From Rhodospirillaceae bacterium (GTDB lineage Bacteria; Pseudomonadota; Alphaproteobacteria; Rhodospirillales; JABJKH01): a stretch of 64,000 nt of DNA. Below the pieces are notes generated by a model. It searched no databases, was not told where the DNA came from, and was given only the letters and a program-made list of their open reading frames with translations. Shown here in pieces: positions 24,747-33,602 of this stretch. The stretch lies in the NCBI GenBank assembly GCA_018660465.1, contig JABJKH010000089.1:1-64000 (forward strand), read 5' to 3'. The translations under genes were made by a program, and so were the position numbers. Position 1 is the first letter of the stretch; each line of letters opens with the position of its first letter.

Positions 24747-25694
24747 ATGGAAAAGATGATTGCGCTTTCGGGGCTGACGAAAAAGTTTGGCCCGATTTTA
24801 GCTGTCGACGACATCAGTCTCACCGTCAATCGGGGAGAAGTCGTTGGTTTCTTGGGGCCCAACGGTGCGGGCAAAACAACAACAATGCGAATGGTAACAG
24901 GATTCCTGCCCCCGTCAGCGGGCACGGCGGAAGTCTGTGGCTTCGACGTGGTGAACGATCCGATCTCTGTAAAACAGAAGATCGGATATGTGCCGGAAGG
25001 TGCACCACTGTATGACGACATGACGCCAAAGCAGTTTTTGGAGTTCATTGCCGGCGTGCGTGGTATTACAGGGACAGAGGTGAAGCAACGGATCGACGAG
25101 GTGGTCGAAAAAGTGCGCCTAGGCGATATGCTGCATCGCCCTATTGAAACCCTGTCAAAAGGCTACAAACGCCGTGTGGCCCTGGCTCAGGCCATATTGC
25201 ACAACCCAGAAGTCCTGATCTTGGACGAACCCACGGATGGTTTGGACCCGAATCAAAAAGACCAAGTCCGAAACTTGATCAACGAAATGGCAAAAGACAA
25301 AGCCATCGTGATCTCCACCCATATTCTGGAAGAGGTCGAAGCGGTATGTACCCGCGCTGTGATCATTTCCAATGGTGCGTTGGTGTTCGATGGCACGCCT
25401 GAGGACATGGAACGCAAATCAACCCTCCACAACGCAGTATCAGTTCGATTGAAAGAAGACTTGCTCGAGAAAGCACAGTCTGAAATCTCCGGCTTGGCCA
25501 GCGTTAAGGGCATTGAAACCGTGGGACAAACCAACGGTATGGCGACCCTGTTGATCCGACCGAACGACGATAAAATCATCATTAGCGAAGTCAGTGAACG
25601 TATTCGCACCGGTGGCTTGGAAGTAGATGAGGTTCGGGCCGAACGTGGTGACATGTTCGAGGTCTTCCATCAATTAACGGCGGCGGGAGAATAG
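24747..25694 (+). CDS. ABC transporter ATPase, GldA/ABC-2 type
   Basis: A 315-residue ATPase starting at the ATG at 24747 (MEKMIALSGLTKKFG); a few earlier in-frame codons lack support. Walker A is GPNGAGKTT near 37-45, the signature LSKGYKRRVALAQ near 150, and Walker B LILDEPTDGLDPNQ near 170, with the switch His in ISTHILEEVE. The C-terminal part beyond 220 fits the GldA/NosF/CcmA extension. It drives the permease encoded two bases downstream. The set of GldA-, GldF-, GldG- and DUF4340-like genes is found well outside gliding bacteria; the cargo is unknown. Confidence 0.9.
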   Translation: MEKMIALSGLTKKFGPILAVDDISLTVNRGEVVGFLGPNGAGKTTTMRMVTGFLPPSAGTAEVCGFDVVNDPISVKQKIGYVPEGAPLYDDMTPKQFLEFIAGVRGITGTEVKQRIDEVVEKVRLGDMLHRPIETLSKGYKRRVALAQAILHNPEVLILDEPTDGLDPNQKDQVRNLINEMAKDKAIVISTHILEEVEAVCTRAVIISNGALVFDGTPEDMERKSTLHNAVSVRLKEDLLEKAQSEISGLASVKGIETVGQTNGMATLLIRPNDDKIIISEVSERIRTGGLEVDEVRAERGDMFEVFHQLTAAGE

Positions 25695-25696
25695 GC

Positions 25697-26431
25697 ATGG
25701 GAAACACCAAAGTCATTTTGGGGCGTGAATTTGCGGCGTATTTCTCAACGCCGATTGCCTACGTCTTTATTGTTATATTCCTTGCATCGAGCGGGACATT
25801 TGCGTTCTTCCTGGGCAATTTCTTTGGTCGTGGCCAGGCAGATATGCATGCCTTCTTCACCTACGCACCTTGGTTGTATCTTTTCTTTGCTCCCGCAGTC
25901 GCCATGCGGCTTTGGGCGGAAGAGAAAAAGACCGGGACCATTGAACTGATTATGACCCTGCCGGTTTCCACGGTGGAAGTCGTATTGAGCAAGTTTCTCG
26001 CAGCCTGGGCCTTCATTGGCGTCGCTTTAGCGTTAACCTTCCCGTTGTGGATCAGTGTTAATTACTTAGGTGACCCTGATAACGGTGTAATTTTCGCAGG
26101 CTACGTCGGCACGTTCTTCATGGCGGGTGGTTTCCTGGCGATTGGATCGTGCATTTCAGCGACGACCAATAACCAAGTCATCGCATTTATCGTATCTGCG
26201 GTGGTGTGCTTCCTGTTTTTGACCAGCGGGTTGCCGTTGGTCCTGAATTTTTTCCAGGGATGGGCGCCAGATTTTCTAGTCGACACGATCTCTGCAATGA
26301 GCTTCCTCACCCATTTCACGTCGATCACCAAGGGCATCATTGATTTACGGGACGTGGTCTTCTTTGGATCCCTGATCGGGTTGGCACTGTTTATCAATAC
26401 CATCATTGTTGATGCGAAGAAGGGAGCTTAA
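25697..26431 (+). CDS. ABC-2 type permease, GldF-like
   Basis: A 244-residue integral membrane protein with six hydrophobic segments (first near 18-38, VILGREFAAYFSTPIAYVFIVIF). The cytoplasmic WAEEKKTGTIELIMTLPVS segment near 74-92 is the standard coupling region of ABC-2 permeases. It is placed two bases after the ATPase gene and four before the GldG-like gene, so the three are co-translated. It probably exports a lipid, polysaccharide or peptide. Confidence 0.88.
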   Translation: MGNTKVILGREFAAYFSTPIAYVFIVIFLASSGTFAFFLGNFFGRGQADMHAFFTYAPWLYLFFAPAVAMRLWAEEKKTGTIELIMTLPVSTVEVVLSKFLAAWAFIGVALALTFPLWISVNYLGDPDNGVIFAGYVGTFFMAGGFLAIGSCISATTNNQVIAFIVSAVVCFLFLTSGLPLVLNFFQGWAPDFLVDTISAMSFLTHFTSITKGIIDLRDVVFFGSLIGLALFINTIIVDAKKGA

Positions 26432-26435
26432 GGAA

Positions 26436-28349
26436 ATGCGTGCTTTGAATTCCCTAGAACGGAACACTTTGGGCGTGATCGGTGTGGTGCTGGCAATCGT
26501 ATTATTTGTCGCCTTGAACCTTTTGAGCACGATCACTTTGCGGTCGGCCCAATTGGACCTGACAGAAGGCAAGCTGTTCACGCTTTCCGATGGAACCCGT
26601 GAAGTGCTCTCCAAAATCGAAGAGCCGATTAAGCTTCGCTTTTATGCCTCTAGGAGCCTGACTGACAGAAGCCCCATTCACGGCAACTATATCAGCCGGG
26701 TTCGCGAGTTCTTGCAGAACTATGTTGATCTGGCAAATGGTAAGCTGATCCTGGAAATCCATGATCCGGAGCCCTACTCCGCGATTGAAGACGAAGCCGT
26801 CGCATACGGCCTACAAGGCGTGCCGCTAAGCGAAACCGGCGAGCAAGGCTATTTTGGCCTGGCCGGGACCAACAGCACCGATGATGAAGAAAAAATTCCA
26901 TTTTTTAATCTACAACGTGAACAGAGCTTGGAATACGACCTGACTCGGTTGGTCTTTGACCTCTCCAAGCCGAAGCAGAAAGTGGTTGGGTTGATCAACG
27001 CTTTGAACATGGATTCAGACCCGTTGAACCGGCGTGCACCTTGGGCCATGACGGACCGCCTGAAGCAGTTCTTTGAAGTTAAGACGATTGCACCAACTCA
27101 GCCGTTCATCGACGAAGATATTGATGTGCTGATGATCGCGCACCCGATGGAACTCTCCAAGCGACTGGTATACGCCATTGATCAGTTCATCCTCCGCGGT
27201 GGACGGGCGATGGTGTTTATAGACCCGCATTCTGAATACACCGTCGGGTTTAACCAAGCCACACGCCGCCCTGGTGGTGGAAATACGGCGTCGGGCCACA
27301 TCATAAAAGATCTTCTTGATGCCTGGGGCGTAAAGATGGACTACGAGAAATTCGTCAGCGATCAGACCTATTCCGTGAAGGTTCAGACGTCAACGATGGG
27401 CACCCAAGCTGCGGTCGATTATCTTCCCTGGTTCCAAACCGATGCACGGGTGATGTCTGACGACGATGTGGTTACGTCTGAGCTTAAGCAGGTATTCTTT
27501 GCGTCATCAGGCTCACTAACCCTGAAGAAAGACGCCAAGACCACCCTGACACCGCTGATCACGTCCAGCGCCAAATCTGCGCTACAGGATCTCAAGTTGG
27601 TGATGACCAAGCCTAACCCAATCGCAATTTTCGAAAAATTTAAAGCCGATGATACCAAACACGTCTTGGCAGCCCGCTTACAAGGTCCAGTAAAGACGGC
27701 CTTTCCAGACGGCCCGCCGAAACTTGAGGGCGAGAAAAAAGAAGATCGCGATAAAGTCGTGAAGGCACACTTGGCCGAATCCAAGGAAGCCGTCAACCTG
27801 ATCTTGGTTGCCGATACAGATATGCTGGCCGATCGTTTCTGGACTCAAACCCAGGACTTCTTCGGTCGCAAGATGGTCATCCCAACCTCCAGCAACGGTG
27901 ACTTCGTAACCAACTCTGTGGACAACCTGACTGGCAGTAATGCACTGATCAGTCTGCGCAGTCGCGGCGAATCAGCCCGGCCTTTCCATCGGGTGACGCA
28001 AATCCAGAAGGCGGCAGAGTTCAAGTACCGCAAGACAGAAAAATCTCTCAGGGATAAGATGAGCGAGTTGGAAACAAAGCTGAGTGGTCTGCAAAAGCAA
28101 ACCACGGGCACGGGCACGGTAATCGTGTCGGATAAGCAGAAAGCAGCCATGCTTGGACTGCGCAATCAGCTTATCGGTATTCGCCGTCAACTTAGGGGCG
28201 TCCAGCACGCGCTAAAGCGGGATATTGAGTCGTTGGATACGCGGTTGAAGATTTTGAATATTTGGGCCATGCCGCTGATCATCAGCTTGATCGCCGTTAT
28301 CTTAGCCGTCATTCGCCGCCGCAAACGGCACCAACCGGTCGTGGCTTAG
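26436..28349 (+). CDS. GldG-family ABC-associated membrane protein
   Basis: A 637-residue protein from the ATG at 26436 with AAGGAA just upstream. TM1 is near 12-33; a large periplasmic part follows, beginning DLTEGKLFTLSDGTREVLSKIEEPIKLRFYAS, the hallmark of the GldG-like (DUF4350/IFT52-type) family. A Lys/Glu-rich coiled-coil stretch lies near 530-605, then a C-terminal TM (IWAMPLIISLIAVILAVI) and a basic tail. Such proteins pair with GldA/GldF ATPase-permease pairs. The function within the complex is not known. Confidence 0.85.
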   Translation: MRALNSLERNTLGVIGVVLAIVLFVALNLLSTITLRSAQLDLTEGKLFTLSDGTREVLSKIEEPIKLRFYASRSLTDRSPIHGNYISRVREFLQNYVDLANGKLILEIHDPEPYSAIEDEAVAYGLQGVPLSETGEQGYFGLAGTNSTDDEEKIPFFNLQREQSLEYDLTRLVFDLSKPKQKVVGLINALNMDSDPLNRRAPWAMTDRLKQFFEVKTIAPTQPFIDEDIDVLMIAHPMELSKRLVYAIDQFILRGGRAMVFIDPHSEYTVGFNQATRRPGGGNTASGHIIKDLLDAWGVKMDYEKFVSDQTYSVKVQTSTMGTQAAVDYLPWFQTDARVMSDDDVVTSELKQVFFASSGSLTLKKDAKTTLTPLITSSAKSALQDLKLVMTKPNPIAIFEKFKADDTKHVLAARLQGPVKTAFPDGPPKLEGEKKEDRDKVVKAHLAESKEAVNLILVADTDMLADRFWTQTQDFFGRKMVIPTSSNGDFVTNSVDNLTGSNALISLRSRGESARPFHRVTQIQKAAEFKYRKTEKSLRDKMSELETKLSGLQKQTTGTGTVIVSDKQKAAMLGLRNQLIGIRRQLRGVQHALKRDIESLDTRLKILNIWAMPLIISLIAVILAVIRRRKRHQPVVA

Positions 28350-28359
28350 GAAGAAAAAA

Positions 28360-29418
28360 ATGAACTCTAAAACCTTTGTCTGGTTGTCCGCTCTTACTGT
28401 CGTCGTTGTCATTGCCGCTGGGTTCAGCGTCGCAGAACGCTACTGGAACTCGCAGACTGTCCGCGTTGAACATTCGGCTTTCCCGGACTTGGCAGATACG
28501 ATGAACGATGTCGCTGAAATCCGTATTGAAAATTCCGACGGTCGGTACAGTGTCAAACGGGTGAAAGACAAGTGGATCGTCGTTGATAAGCACAACTATC
28601 CGGCCAAATTTTCGAAAATTCGCGAGATGATTGCCGCGGTATCTAATCTTTTGGTGGTCGATGCAAAGACAAAAAATCCAAAGCTGTATTCGCGTATTTC
28701 TGTGCAGGATACCAAGGGCAAAGATTTTGATTCCAAGTATTTGGGATTGAAAGATGCTTCCGGAAAAGTGCTCGCAGAACTTATAATCGGCAACCGCAAA
28801 TTCAGCATGGGCGGTGGTGAAGACGACGAAGGCATCTATTTCCGTCGTCCGAGTGAAGAACAGGCCTATCTTGGCCGCGGGCGTTTGGAACTTTCCCGCG
28901 ATATTCTAGATTGGCTCGACCAGACTTTGGTTAATGTCAAAATCGCTCGGATTAAATGGGTTCATACTCTGACGGCAGACGGCAATGAAATTATTATTTC
29001 CCGCAAAACGGCGGCAGTTAAGGACTTCTTGTTGGAAACCCTGCCTGCCGGTGCCAAACTGAGCGACAGTGCTGATGACAAGCTCACTGACCTCGCCAAT
29101 GGCCTGAAAGATATGGAGTTGCGTGATATCTCGCCTGAGGGTGGTATTACGTTCCCCGAGGACAAGATCTTCTCCGCGACCTACCATACGTTTAAAGGCC
29201 TGACGGTGACCCTTAAGATGTTTACCACCGGTAATGATACCTGGGCCCGAGTGAGCGCCAACGCCGACCGAAAGTCCGCTGACGCCGTGAAAGAGGCTGA
29301 AGTTATCAATACCCGGACCAAGGGCTGGGTGTTCAAGCTGTGGGACTACAAGGTCAAGCCGCTTCAGATCAAAATGAAGGACTTGTTGGAAAAGCCCAAA
29401 AAGAAAAAATCGTCTTAA
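28360..29418 (+). CDS. DUF4340-domain protein
   Basis: A 352-residue protein with a single N-terminal TM (VWLSALTVVVVIAAGFSVA) and a periplasmic body rich in strands. The pattern VKRVKDKWIVVDKHNYPA, KIREMIAAVSNLLVVDAKTKN and YFRRPSEEQAYLGRGRLELSR near 60-175 fits DUF4340, which regularly follows GldG-like genes. It ends in a lysine-rich tail (EKPKKKKSS). It lies ten bases after the GldG-like gene and completes the four-gene ABC unit. No catalytic motif was recognised. Confidence 0.8.
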   Translation: MNSKTFVWLSALTVVVVIAAGFSVAERYWNSQTVRVEHSAFPDLADTMNDVAEIRIENSDGRYSVKRVKDKWIVVDKHNYPAKFSKIREMIAAVSNLLVVDAKTKNPKLYSRISVQDTKGKDFDSKYLGLKDASGKVLAELIIGNRKFSMGGGEDDEGIYFRRPSEEQAYLGRGRLELSRDILDWLDQTLVNVKIARIKWVHTLTADGNEIIISRKTAAVKDFLLETLPAGAKLSDSADDKLTDLANGLKDMELRDISPEGGITFPEDKIFSATYHTFKGLTVTLKMFTTGNDTWARVSANADRKSADAVKEAEVINTRTKGWVFKLWDYKVKPLQIKMKDLLEKPKKKKSS

Positions 29419-29446
29419 GTAGGATTTCTTTATTTTAGGGGGCCAT

Positions 29447-30169
29447 ATGATCGTCCTCTTCACCGATTTTGGATTGCCCTATACGGGCCAGATGCGCTCA
29501 GCCCTGCGCCAGGCTGGTTGGCGGGGCGATATCATATCTCTGTTCGATGATGCGCCGTCCTTCGATCCCAAGGCATCTGCCTATCTTTTGGCGACCTATG
29601 CGGATGATTTCCCAGATAATGCTGTATTTGTGTGCGTTATCGACCCCGGCGTCGGCAGCGACCGTGCGCCTGTGGCCCTAAAAGCGGGTGCGCAATGGTT
29701 CGTCGGCCCTGATAACGGCCTGTTTGAGGTGTTGATAAGGCGCCGTGATGCAACGGCTTGGCGACTCACTTGGCAGCCTGACCGTCTCTCAAATTCCTTT
29801 CATGGGCGTGATCTGTTTGCACCTGTTGCTGCAAAGCTCGCGTTGGGGGTTGATCCCGCAACACTAGCTGAGCCACATGCCCCCCTGCGGATGGAGGCCT
29901 GGCCTGATGACTTGGCAGAGATCATCTATATCGATGGATTGGGTAATGCGATGACGGGTCTAAGGGCCGATAGTTTGTCCAAAGATGCTGAAATTAAGGT
30001 TGCAGGGCAACAACTTAGCCTTGCCGAAACGTTCTCAAACCGCGAACCAGGGCAGGCCTTTTGGTATAAGAACGCTAACGGATTGGTGGAAATTTCGGTT
30101 AACCTTGGCCGTGCAGACCAGGAGTTGGGGCTGAAACCGGGTAATTCCCTCAAAATATTGAATAAATAA
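29447..30169 (+). CDS. SAM hydroxide adenosyltransferase (DUF62 family)
   Basis: A 240-residue protein of the chlorinase/fluorinase-like family. It opens MIVLFTDFGL, has VCVIDPGVGSDR near 63-75, GPDNGLFEVL near 87-96 and the diagnostic SFHGRDLFAPVAA near 119-132, which contains the Asp-Arg-His set that binds water or hydroxide. Members with this triad hydrolyse S-adenosylmethionine to adenosine and methionine; halogenases lack it, so halogenation is unlikely. GGGGGCC precedes the ATG. It follows the ABC unit by 28 bases on the same strand. Confidence 0.85.
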   Translation: MIVLFTDFGLPYTGQMRSALRQAGWRGDIISLFDDAPSFDPKASAYLLATYADDFPDNAVFVCVIDPGVGSDRAPVALKAGAQWFVGPDNGLFEVLIRRRDATAWRLTWQPDRLSNSFHGRDLFAPVAAKLALGVDPATLAEPHAPLRMEAWPDDLAEIIYIDGLGNAMTGLRADSLSKDAEIKVAGQQLSLAETFSNREPGQAFWYKNANGLVEISVNLGRADQELGLKPGNSLKILNK

Positions 30170-30280
30170 ACGCAGACTTTCTTGAATCGGATGTGTATAA
30201 CTGTAAACAAGAACCCGACTGCGGTGCGGTCGGTTTAACGGAGGGCAACCATTTGGGGGGTGCCCGTACAGAGGGCTCGA

Positions 30281-31114
30281 ATGTCGTTTGAAGTAAGATT
30301 TTGGGGAGTGCGGGGCAGCATTGCCTGCGCATCATCCCAGTATACGACCTACGGCGGCAATACCAGTTGTGTCGAAGTGCGCATTGACGACCGAATCATT
30401 GTCTTGGATGCTGGCACCGGCATTCGTGAATTGGGCAAAAAAATTCTCGCTGACGGCGTAACCAGTGCACACTTGATGTTCACCCATACCCATTGGGACC
30501 ACATCAATGGGTTTCCATTTTTCGTGCCGGCTTACATCCCAACGCATTCATTCAATATTTTGGCAGGCCATCTCAAGGATCGGCGCGGCTCTATCCGTCA
30601 CACCCTCTCGAGCCAGATGGTTGGACCCATGTTCCCGATCCCATTGGAAGCGATGCAATCAGACCTGCAGTTCGATGATTTTTCGGCGGGAGAGACGTTT
30701 GATCTTTATCCCGACGTCCGGGTCCGCACAGCCCCCTTGAAACACCCTAATGAAGCGACAGGCTACCGGATCGAACATGCTGGAAAGTCGGTTTGTTACA
30801 TCACCGACACAGAGCACGATGCGAAGAAGCCCGATGAAAAAATTCTTCGATTGATTGATGGTGCCGATGTCGTCATCTACGACTGCACCTATACGGAAGA
30901 AGAATACCCGTCGAAGGTTGGTTGGGGGCATTCCACCTGGAACGAAGGCATGCGGTTATGCCAATTCGCAAACGTCAAAAAGTTCGTCGTTTTCCACCAC
31001 GACCCAGAACATGATGACACCCGCATGGCGGAGATCGAGGCTGAGGTTATTAAAGCCTGGGATCAATCCGTCGTCGCCAGAGAAGGCATGGTTATCGACC
31101 TTATGGCCGTATAA
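30281..31114 (+). CDS. Metallo-beta-lactamase-fold hydrolase
   Basis: A 277-residue protein from the ATG at 30281 (MSFEVRFWGVRGSIA); seven earlier codons in frame are less likely. The metal site motif is HTHWDHINGFPF near 70-81, with further ligands in PLKHPNEATGYRIEH, ITDTEHD and a late VFHHDPEHDD. The start RFWGVRGS with YGGNTSCVEV is typical of the class that includes RNase Z-like and cyclic-nucleotide phosphodiesterase-like proteins (PhnP-like sisters exist too). Substrate cannot be fixed from sequence. Confidence 0.85.
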   Translation: MSFEVRFWGVRGSIACASSQYTTYGGNTSCVEVRIDDRIIVLDAGTGIRELGKKILADGVTSAHLMFTHTHWDHINGFPFFVPAYIPTHSFNILAGHLKDRRGSIRHTLSSQMVGPMFPIPLEAMQSDLQFDDFSAGETFDLYPDVRVRTAPLKHPNEATGYRIEHAGKSVCYITDTEHDAKKPDEKILRLIDGADVVIYDCTYTEEEYPSKVGWGHSTWNEGMRLCQFANVKKFVVFHHDPEHDDTRMAEIEAEVIKAWDQSVVAREGMVIDLMAV

Positions 31115-31142
31115 GCCACACCCAACTCAATCCATTCAAGTT

Positions 31143-32867
31143 TTAAATATCGGCGTATATTTGCTTCTCTGACTTGCCACCCGGATGAGACACCGCCCCG
31201 TTCAGCGCATTGCCAACGGTCTGAGCGTAGCGCCAGAGGGCGCCGGATTGATGGTCGTTCTCACGCGGCTGCCATTCTTTTTTGCGGGCTTCCAATTCTT
31301 CATTTGAAAGCTCCACATCAATGGTGCCGTTGACCGCATCGATGGTGATGACGTCGCCATTCTTTAACAAACCTATCGGACCTCCAACAGCTGCTTCCGG
31401 GCCGACGTGGCCAATGCAGAACCCGCGGGTCGCACCAGAGAACCGGCCATCGGTGATCAAGGCGACCTTTTCACCCATGCCTTGGCCGTAGATCGCCGCC
31501 GTGGTCGACAGCATTTCGCGCATGCCAGGACCACCCTTAGGGCCTTCATAGCGAATGACAAAGACGTCCCCTTCCGAATACTGTTTCATCTCAACCGCGG
31601 CAAAAGCATCTTCTTCGCAGTCAAAGCAGATCGCCTTTCCCTTGAAGTACTGTGTATCCATACCAGCAACCTTTACGATCGCGCCTTCCGGGGCCAAATT
31701 GCCTTTCAGGCCAACAACACCGCCCGTGGGCGTGATCGGTTTAGATGCGGGATAGATCACGTCTTGATCCGTCGGGAAGTCGATCTCCGCCAAATTCTCC
31801 GCCATGGTCTTGCCAGTGACAGTCATGCAGTCGCCATGGATAAGACCCGCTTCGAAAAGCGTTTTCAGAATGATCTGAACGCCGCCGACTTCAAACAGGT
31901 CTTTCGCAACGTATTTACCGCCGGGTTTTAAGTCAGCGATATAAGGCGTTTTCTTGAAGATTTCTGCAACGTCAAACAAGCTAAAATCGATGCCAATTTC
32001 ACTGGCAATTGCAGGCAAATGAAGGCCCGCGTTGGTCGAGCCCCCTGTTGCCGCGACGACAACGGCCGCATTTTCCAGCGCCTTAAGTGTGACGATGTCC
32101 CGCGGTCGGATGTTCTTTTCCAAAAGCGCCATCACCGCCTCACCAGATTTTTCAGCATAAGCATCGCGCGACGAATACGGTGCCGGGGCACCGGCTGACC
32201 CAGGCAATGCCAAACCAATGGCTTCTGATACACAGGCCATGGTGTTGGCGGTAAATTGACCACCACAGGCACCATCGGACGGACAAGCGACACATTCCAA
32301 TGCCAGCAGTTCTTCCAAATCCATATTGCCGGCGCTGTGTTCACCAACAGCTTCGAACACATCTTGGACGGTGACGTCCTTGCCCTTAAATTTACCCGGC
32401 AGGATCGACCCGCCATACATGAAGACCGAAGGTACATTCAGCCGAACCATCGACATCATCATCGCCGGCAAGGACTTATCGCATCCGGCAAGCCCAACCA
32501 ACGCGTCGTAGCAGTGTCCCCGCATGGTGAGTTCAACCGAATCAGCAATGATCTCACGACTGATCAGCGATGATTTCATGCCCTGGTGGCCCATGGCGAT
32601 GCCATCGGTAACGGTGATCGTGGTGAATTCCCGGGGGGTTCCACCAGCGGATTTGACGCCCTTTTTGACGACCTGAGCCTGACGACCGAGCGCAGTGTTG
32701 CAGGGTGCAGCTTCGTTCCATGTCGTTGCCACGCCAACCAAAGGTGCCGCAATCTCCTCATCCGACAGCCCCATGGCATACAGAAATGATCTGTGCGGCG
32801 CACGTTCCGGACCAACGGTTACATAACGGCTGGGCAGCTTGGATTTATCGAACTTTTTGTCAGACAT
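31143..32867 (-). CDS. ilvD: Dihydroxy-acid dehydratase
   Basis: A 574-residue IlvD/Edd-family enzyme. The iron-sulfur cysteines are in APCNTALGRQ (near 55), GLAGCDKSLPAMMM (near 128) and DGACGGQFTANTMA (near 200), the three-Cys pattern of [2Fe-2S] dehydratases. KPGGKYVAKDLF, VALITDGRFSGATRGFCIGH and HVGPEAAVGGPI follow in the right order. It makes 2-oxoacids for valine, isoleucine and leucine synthesis. Upstream on its strand are a hairpin and two direct repeats. Sugar-acid dehydratases of the same family are a weaker alternative. Confidence 0.92.
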   Translation of the reverse strand: MSDKKFDKSKLPSRYVTVGPERAPHRSFLYAMGLSDEEIAAPLVGVATTWNEAAPCNTALGRQAQVVKKGVKSAGGTPREFTTITVTDGIAMGHQGMKSSLISREIIADSVELTMRGHCYDALVGLAGCDKSLPAMMMSMVRLNVPSVFMYGGSILPGKFKGKDVTVQDVFEAVGEHSAGNMDLEELLALECVACPSDGACGGQFTANTMACVSEAIGLALPGSAGAPAPYSSRDAYAEKSGEAVMALLEKNIRPRDIVTLKALENAAVVVAATGGSTNAGLHLPAIASEIGIDFSLFDVAEIFKKTPYIADLKPGGKYVAKDLFEVGGVQIILKTLFEAGLIHGDCMTVTGKTMAENLAEIDFPTDQDVIYPASKPITPTGGVVGLKGNLAPEGAIVKVAGMDTQYFKGKAICFDCEEDAFAAVEMKQYSEGDVFVIRYEGPKGGPGMREMLSTTAAIYGQGMGEKVALITDGRFSGATRGFCIGHVGPEAAVGGPIGLLKNGDVITIDAVNGTIDVELSNEELEARKKEWQPRENDHQSGALWRYAQTVGNALNGAVSHPGGKSEKQIYADI

Positions 32868-32914
32868 AAGGGCACCTCAATTACAGCGTAATGTTCATTT
32901 CGCGGACAATAGCG

Positions 32915-32933
32915 GGCAAGGCCGGACCTTGCC
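32915..32933. other. Hairpin upstream of ilvD
   Basis: GGCAAGG (32915-32921) pairs perfectly with CCTTGCC (32927-32933) around CCGGA. It lies 48 bases upstream of the ilvD start and 60 bases past the cupin stop; no T-run follows on the minus strand. Confidence 0.5.
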
Positions 32934-32935
32934 AG

Positions 32936-32973
32936 CCTTGGATTAGGAAATTTCCCACCCTTGGATTAGGAAA
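32936..32973. repeat. Two 15-bp direct repeats upstream of ilvD
   Basis: CCTTGGATTAGGAAA occurs at 32936-32950 and again at 32959-32973, a 23-bp period (about two helical turns). It could be a regulator binding site for ilvD. Confidence 0.6.
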
Positions 32974-32995
32974 ATTCAAAGTGAGACTTAGCGTC

Positions 32996-33472
32996 CTATT
33001 TGAAAAACTCACCATCTATGAAAATTGGATCAGCCTTTTTGTTTCCCTTGTCGGAACCCAACAGAGGCGTTCCGTCAGGTTTCATGCGCGGCGGTAAGTG
33101 TTCGTTGCCGGATACGGGTGAGGCAAGGCGCAGTATGACAAGTGGCTCGCCTCCAGAAGCATTGAAATAATAGAATGACCCCATCGGCAGCATGATGCCC
33201 TCGTGCACACCAACTTCTTTCGATTCACCATTAGGACCGTAGAACGTCGCACTTCCCTGCATGACAATGAAGGCGTGGTCTTCGTCCATATGCGCATGAA
33301 GACCATTTTCGCCGCCAGATGCATAGGTCTTCATACGGGCGTCCAATGCACCGGTGCGAAACATTTCACGGTGCGAACGACCTTGCGACATAAGCTGAAT
33401 GCCCATGTCGAAGAATTCGGGTTTGATGTCCGTTCTGATCTCTGTCGAAGCGGGCTCAGTCAGCGTGTCCAT
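32996..33472 (-). CDS. Cupin-domain protein
   Basis: A 158-residue single-domain cupin. The metal-binding motif is spread over ENGLHAHMDEDHAFIVMQGSA (near 54-74: two His, Asp/Glu and the conserved G) and MLPMGSFYYFNASGG (near 94-108). The C-terminal 35 residues are a polar tail with PPRMKPDGTPLLG. Such proteins are often small dioxygenases, isomerases or binding proteins. Downstream on its strand is ilvD, 129 bases away; upstream it diverges from the tandem oxidoreductases. Function unknown. Confidence 0.8.
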   Translation of the reverse strand: MDTLTEPASTEIRTDIKPEFFDMGIQLMSQGRSHREMFRTGALDARMKTYASGGENGLHAHMDEDHAFIVMQGSATFYGPNGESKEVGVHEGIMLPMGSFYYFNASGGEPLVILRLASPVSGNEHLPPRMKPDGTPLLGSDKGNKKADPIFIDGEFFK

Positions 33473-33602
33473 GATGAAAACTCCAAATAGATAAAAATTC
33501 AGACAATATATTAGTTATTCCAAAGAGGGTTTGTCCATGAGGCTTTTAAATGCCAGATCGAATGCTAAACTCGCCCCAGAATTACGAAGGGGAGACGATT
33601 TA

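Noticed and set aside
29447-30169. SAM-dependent chlorinase or fluorinase
   Set aside because: The SFHGRDLFAP segment keeps the Arg-Asp and His residues of the hydroxide adenosyltransferases, which true halogenases lack.
24705-31114. Gliding-motility operon
   Set aside because: GldA-, GldF- and GldG-like genes occur in many non-gliding bacteria and no other gld or spr genes are present.
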